Positions 59,201-64,000 of a stretch of DNA of 64,000 nt are shown piece by piece. This stretch comes from Corylus avellana. Lineage: Eukaryota; Streptophyta; Magnoliopsida; Fagales; Betulaceae. A program made the position numbers and the translations under genes. Position 1 is the stretch's first letter. The number at the start of each line of letters is the position of its first letter. The notes under the pieces were generated by a model. The model made no database searches. It was not told where the DNA came from and was given only the letters and a program-made list of their open reading frames with translations. The DNA lies in contig NC_081547.1 of NCBI RefSeq assembly GCF_901000735.1, positions 20,336,838 to 20,400,837 of the forward strand, read 5' to 3'.

Positions 59201-59675
59201 TGTACTGATCCCACCCCACATTGAGGACGATCACAGCCCCTTACCGGGCTGGATAATTGATTCCTTGAAGGCTGTCAAGTACATTGATTCCGATCACTTT
59301 TACGTCCCGGAGGGCAAGAGAGCGGTTGAACTCGTGGCCGGAAAAGAAAGCTCCCTTTCGCAGGTGGTGTACACAACGCCCAAAAAGGTGTATGTCCTAA
59401 CATTTACCGTGGGTGATGCTAACAACTCGTGTGAAGGTTCCATGGTTGTAGAGGCATTTGCCGGCAAAGAAACTGTCAAGGTATCATATGAATCTTTGGG
59501 CAAAGGAGGGTTCAAGCGTGCAGAGCTTCGGTTCACGGCCGTGTCAAAACGCACCCGTATCATGTTCTTGAGCTCATTTTACACCATGAAAAGTGACCAT
59601 TCGGGCTCTTTGTGTGGACCGGTGTTGGATGATGTGAAGTTGCTTAGTGTTCGCACTCCACGACGTGCTGCTTGA
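56240..59675 (+). CDS. DUF642 cell-wall protein, 3 exons, 374 aa
   Basis: Exons 56240-56312, 57002-57514 and 59137-59675, all with GT-AG borders and matching phases (1125 nt). Residues 1-22 form a signal peptide (MTNRFTVLFVVLCATFHVAI), so the protein is secreted. The mature part begins DGLLRNGDFKQGP and has two galactose-binding-like domains: the first with WEISGLVEYI, VPEGAHAVRLGNEASI, FTAARTCAQDERLN and HNPGVEEDAACGPL; the second with NLLKNGYFEEGP, LPGWIIDSLKAVKYIDS, GKRAVELVAGKESSLSQ, VGDANNSCEGSMVVEAFAG and SLCGPVLDDVKLLS. Length and motifs agree with the plant DUF642 family (Arabidopsis BIIDXI and relatives), apoplastic proteins linked to pectin methyl-esterase activity. Spaced Cys residues are conserved. 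Intron 2 is long (1622 bp) because it contains two MITEs. No defects. Confidence 0.95.
57673..58215. mobile_element. Long-TIR MITE in DUF642 intron 2
   Basis: Flanked by GAATAATAT at 57664-57672 and 58216-58224. Arms: 'ctctaattactcaaaacaatgagaatctcatttttta' on the left reappears reversed near 58165-58205, and 'gcatctaagggtctaaagtatg' reappears reversed near 58115-58150. The core has a GC-rich palindrome ('ggagaagccactccatggg' and 'gggtggcttctcc'). Mutator-like by duplication size. Confidence 0.8.
58797..59040. mobile_element. Foldback MITE (copy 3) in DUF642 intron 2
   Basis: Same family as 5340-5672: arms with 'gttttccttcaaattgggttgg' / 'aacccaatttaaaggaaaac', 'ctataaaagtgatatgt' / 'acatgtcacttttatag' and 'acatgtgagatgcacatg' / 'atgcatctcacatgtt'. 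It ends about 100 bases before exon 3. Confidence 0.75.
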
Positions 59676-59830
59676 TCCATTTAATTGGCTCGATGATCAT
59701 TCTATACTAAAGGTTTGTTGGAATAGGAACAAGAGGGTTTAATGTGGGTTTTACAATGTTCCATTTAATTATGTATCAATCATTCTCCGGCCACTTAGTA
59801 AATGTTGTGCAAATTTATTTAACTCCTAAG
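59676..59830 (+). other. 3' flank of DUF642 gene
   Basis: Short stretch expected to hold the 3' untranslated region. No canonical AATAAA poly-A signal was recognised in it. Confidence 0.3.
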
Positions 59831-61151
59831 TGCACGAATCGTTTGTAATTTAATGGATTGCAAGTGCGAGGTCAATCCCACAATGAATTGTGTTTTTGAA
59901 AAGCAAATTTAAATCTAAACTAATTAAATCCTAACCTAGTTCCAAAACGGTTTTGAATTTTATTTTTTGAAATTGAAACAACTAAACATAAAATAAATAA
60001 ACTAAGTAAATCAATAGATAAAGGTACTAAGGATGCGGAATTCACACTCACCGAATCATAACAACATACTTTATGTTCATCAATATTAATCCGAAGTTCT
60101 CACAATTTAAATCTTATGTATGTTTTACTATACTTCAAAAAATTAATCAAAATAATCTCATGTATCTATTCATTGCACAAATCACAAAAGGAATCCAAAT
60201 TTAATTGAAACACCAGATGTATCCGAAGAACAAATCACAAGGGATATCCAATTTTTAGCCATTAAAACCAAGCAAATATCAATAATGTGAAATTATCCTA
60301 AATTATCAAGTGTATCCTTGAATCACAACAAGATATCCAAGATTCATTCAACACAATTGAAATATAAAACCAATAAAATCGAAATAATAAAACTTACAAT
60401 AAAGTGATGTTGTTCTTCATCGGTGGGGCTTCATTCCCAACCTTAGTTGAGAATTTAGCTCCACATGACTATGAAACTAAAACCTAAACCTAAAGAAAAA
60501 CTAAACTAAAAGAAAAGCTGTGGAGTACATTCTGTCTCCAAAATTGTATCCAAAAACTAGTCTCTGATATTGTATATATTTTCTTGAATGCAAAGAGGTC
60601 TATTTATAGGCTTAGGAAAGTCCTAGAAGCCCTAGTAAACCTAGATAATTCGGAGGTAGTCCAAATAGAAGTCTGAAATCAGAATAGGATTCGTTTAGAT
60701 TTGTGTCCTTGTATTGCGGTGCGATTTTGGCATAGTAACCGTCTGAATTAGGAGAATCATATTTCACAACAAATTGTAGTATTTTGAGTTAGCTTTTCAA
60801 TGCAGATGGAATAATCTCAACCCGATATTTGAGCGAAAAGTTATGGTCAAAATATTGAGACGTGTACAGAATCTAATTTTGAATCTAATCCGATTTTGAC
60901 TCCGATCAAAGAAATTTCAATTTAATCCTCTCCTTGATTGGGTTAAACTTAACCACGTCATCTAGGTCTTCTCAAAGTGTGATTTCTCACAAACTTTGCA
61001 TTTTTCCCTTTAAAGCTGCAATTTTTCTTCAACAACATACAAAATACTAAAAACACAAAGCTAACACAAAATATTAAATAACGATACAACTAAAGGATTA
61101 ACTAATGTAAATAAATGGGGTTCAAATATGCAATATTTGGCACTTATCAAT
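59831..61151 (-). repeat. LTR-like sequence of a gypsy-type element
   Basis: On the minus strand it begins TGATAAGTGCCAAATATTGC at 61151. It contains 'aagtgcgaggtcaatccca' near 59867-59885, wording typical of a large plant gypsy LTR family, and ends near 'gcacttaggagtta'. No coding domain, and no convincing 5-bp duplication, so it may be a solo or truncated LTR. Confidence 0.45.
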
Positions 61152-61316
61152 AAATAATTAAGGTTCTTGGATTAGACGATGTGTAGTTTTGAAAAAGCCA
61201 CATTTCTTTTAATGCTTTCCTCTCTTCTCTACAAAAAACACTCCTTTAGTGATTCGTCAATAGTGATGTTTTAGGCCCAAAAAAATGTCACTATTCATTT
61301 AGTTACGTTTGAATAG

Positions 61317-64000
61317 TGTAACGCCCCGAAAATTTAATTAATTGGTAATTAAATTCATAGTTTGTCTCCCAGCCTTATCCCGTAAGGGACAAGACTCAGA
61401 TCTCTACTCCTAAAAAAGATGATGCCAAGCAATGAAAACATTAAAATTCTATAGACATTAATCGTTACAACCAGAACATCTACCAATAATCATCATAGTA
61501 GCTGAAATCATACTATATACATATCATCGTCACAAATGATCCATGTTGTACCTTAATGTACAAGCAAGTATCAAAACTCTTAAGTGTACAACATCACCAA
61601 AAAGTACGAGTTACTATGAGCATCCGCCTAATCTCGCAATAAGTCCTCAAGCACCACTCGAATCAAATCCTTCACAATAATCGGATGCTTCGTAGTATCC
61701 ATCTTCTACTAAAGAATCTATAATATCATAGATGTACGTATTAAAAAAAAAAAGGCAAATAATACAAGGGTAAATCGAACGATTTAGTGAGTATAAATGC
61801 ACATGGCTTACATGTGATTAATTTGTGAACTCAATTATTTATAAAGTACATGCAACATTACGAGGTGATAGTTTATCATGGATGCAATATAGATATAATA
61901 TATGTTGTAATATGAAAATCATGTCATAGTTCAAATTGTATGGTCTACCCGAGATATTACCAATTCTTGACAGGGTTGGCGTTGTCTCGAGGAATCTATA
62001 ATACAATACCGATGCCCCGAATATTATACGCTATCATCCATCACTAGCACTCCGACCTAGGGTGGTTTAGTGAACTAAATAATTAATTAGGCTTAGATAG
62101 CTTGGTTAGAGGGCTAATTAGACTTTTGAGTCAGTAGGAGTAGCTAGAGGGACATTTTGAGATTTTTGACCTACTAGTCGAACGCTTGTGTGGGGACCAA
62201 CATGAACGTATGCCTGCAAACATTACACGAACGCTCTTGTAGGGACCAGCCTGAGCGTTCGTTGAATTTCGGTTGACCAGGGGATATTACTCGAGCATAC
62301 AACTACAACCATAAAACCACTCAGTAAATAGTACACGAACAGTTAGCAATGTAGTATCGAACATTCGCTACTTTTCAAAACTGTCCCAGCAATGCCCCAA
62401 CTTTTTCTATCCTATAAATACTCCTCTCCACTCGACCCTTAAGCTTCATTTCGCCCTTGTTGCTCTCTGGAACCCCTGCTTAAGTGTTTTTGTGAGTTGT
62501 GAGAGGTCTTGAAGGAGAATGAGAGATTTCTTGGAGGCCTTGCTTCATGAAGGTAATCGTTTAAGCCTACCTTGTTTCTTACTTAGTTGTTATGTTGTTT
62601 TTCCAAGTTAGCTTAGTTGATGGTTTTGAAATTCTAGTTATGTTATTGATTTAATCTTGGGTTAACATTTCATTCTTGTTGTACGTATTTTTTTATGCAT
62701 GGAGATGTTGTTTTGGGTGAGGAAGTGTTAAACGACCTTTTGTAGCCTTAAAACTATCTTAGGATTACTTAGGATAACGTTAGATCAGATGAGGTTCTAC
62801 TTGAACTCTCTGGTCAAACGCTAGGGCTCGAGCACGAACGCTCACCCAAAAACACTTCAGGGGAACGCCATTTCGGCTAGTTGTTCATTAGCCACTGTTT
62901 TCTTGTTCTAGGTTCATGATGGCTTGAACTTAGGACTAATATTAGGCTTTCCACAGATTTGGAGAACCCGAACCCTTTGAAGGAATTTTCGGAGGAATTG
63001 TACGACCCGGAATAGTACAAACTCACTTGATACTAGCCGTTACTTTTCCACAATGCACGTTATTTTTGTGTACCAAAACATGCATATTTACAACTCTCAT
63101 GAAATACATTTTTGTTATGTCATTGTAATACTCCCGACAAAACACCTGTTTTTAAAGATTAAAGATTTCTTACTAAAACGGTTTATGTTTCCATAAAACA
63201 AGGCTTTAAACCGAAAGACCTAAACCATTTTCAAATAGCCCAACTCGTTGAGACTTTAGGAAGCGAAAACCCAAAACCACCCTCACTGGCCGAATGCGTG
63301 CTAGGGGACCACTGAGCGTACGCTCTTAGCCTAGGTGCGAGCACGCGCTATGGGACCACTCGAGCGCTCCTTGACCAGTCTTCAAAACATTGGGCAATAC
63401 CCAAATGTACGTCTGAACCTTTTTACCCATTGTGTAATAGTACCCAAACACTCGCCCAACAGTACCTGAGCACTCGCTGACATTTTTGAAGAGCAATTTT
63501 AACTCATTCTCCACATTTTCAGACCAAAGCACACCCCATGCCCCTATATAAGCCATGGTCTTCAACTTCAGCCCCTTCTTGCACCAAGAAACCCTAACCC
63601 TAGAGTAAGGAGTGATTTTGAGAGAGAAGAAGGAAGCCTTGGTGAAGTTTTGCTATCATGAAGGTAATTTCTAGTCTATTTCTTATTCTTCATTTTGCTA
63701 TTATTACTTCCTTAGTGTTACACATTTTTAAGAATGCCTTGGCAAACTCTTGCACCCATTTTCTTAGAAAACCAAGAATGATTTTGAAAAGCTTTCAACC
63801 TGCCCTTGTCTTCTTTAAAGTTTGCATATTTCGTATTTGAATGTGTCTATTTAGAGTATAGGGAGAGATGTACTAACTTATAGATTGAGATAGAAGCCTA
63901 AAACATAGTTTGGAGTTTCTATCAGAGAGTCGTAACTCTCTAGCCGAATGCTCGCACTTGAGAGCGCGCGCTCACCCAGAGAGCAAGGCAATTGCCCTAA
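61317..64000 (+). mobile_element. Gypsy-type LTR sequence, partly duplicated, runs out of the window
   Basis: Starts TGTAACGCCCCGAAAATTT. It carries many 'cgaacgctc', 'gagcgttcg' and 'gagcactcg' words. Two LTR-promoter-like units follow each other: CCTATAAATACTCC near 62410 and CCCTATATAAGCC near 63540. Each is followed about 110-150 bases later by ATGAAGGTAAT (62547 and 63658). The two units are diverged, suggesting that one family member inserted beside or into another. No gag or pol domain is in the window. Short open frames are not recognisable. Confidence 0.5.

Overview
The window looks like nuclear DNA of a eudicot plant, probably a woody, highly heterozygous species. It has AT-rich introns with GT-AG borders, plant-type LTR, LINE, SINE, hAT and Mutator-like repeats, and a few ordinary plant genes. 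It is a draft scaffold of seven contigs joined by six gaps of exactly 100 N: A 1-1559, B 1660-3566, C 3667-11859, D 11960-24119, E 24220-41973, F 42074-50009, G 50110-64000. The species cannot be named from the sequence.

Four protein-coding genes are supported. A partial alpha/beta-hydrolase gene lies on the minus strand at 23394-23826 and its upstream exons are lost at or before the gap at 24120. A complete 13-exon BOR4-type borate exporter lies at 27553-31276 (+, 669 aa). A small conserved protein of unknown function lies at 37255-37611 (+, 118 aa). A complete three-exon DUF642 cell-wall protein lies at 56240-59675 (+, 374 aa). From memory, hydrolase, BOR4 and DUF642 homologues also lie close together on Arabidopsis chromosome 1, so the window may keep an old gene neighbourhood. 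The genes do not form one pathway.

The rest is mostly transposable elements: LINE fragments (2.3, 7.3, 15.6 and 21.8 kb), a Ty3/gypsy 5' fragment (8.6-9.6 kb, minus), a decayed Ty1/copia element (46.15-50.0 kb), LTR pieces beginning TGTAACG (2.8, 21.5, 61.3 kb), a hAT element seen twice (42.1-45.7 and 50.1-53.9 kb), and several long-TIR Mutator-type MITEs, four of them with a 9-bp target duplication readable at both ends.

The main discovery concerns the assembly. The head of C (3667-6557) is an inverted near-copy of the head of D (11960-14832), and the head of F (42074-45650) is an inverted copy, of identical length, of the head of G (50110-53686). In both cases the similarity ends at the contig ends, so flipping C and F in place gives clean end overlaps with the next contig. 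For F/G the two halves also carry the same 8-bp hAT target duplication, which means one insertion site is represented twice. A and B are near-copies of parts of D, in the wrong order. The large inverted repeats here are therefore best read as misoriented overlapping or allelic contigs, not as biology. I found no evidence for a new gene system.
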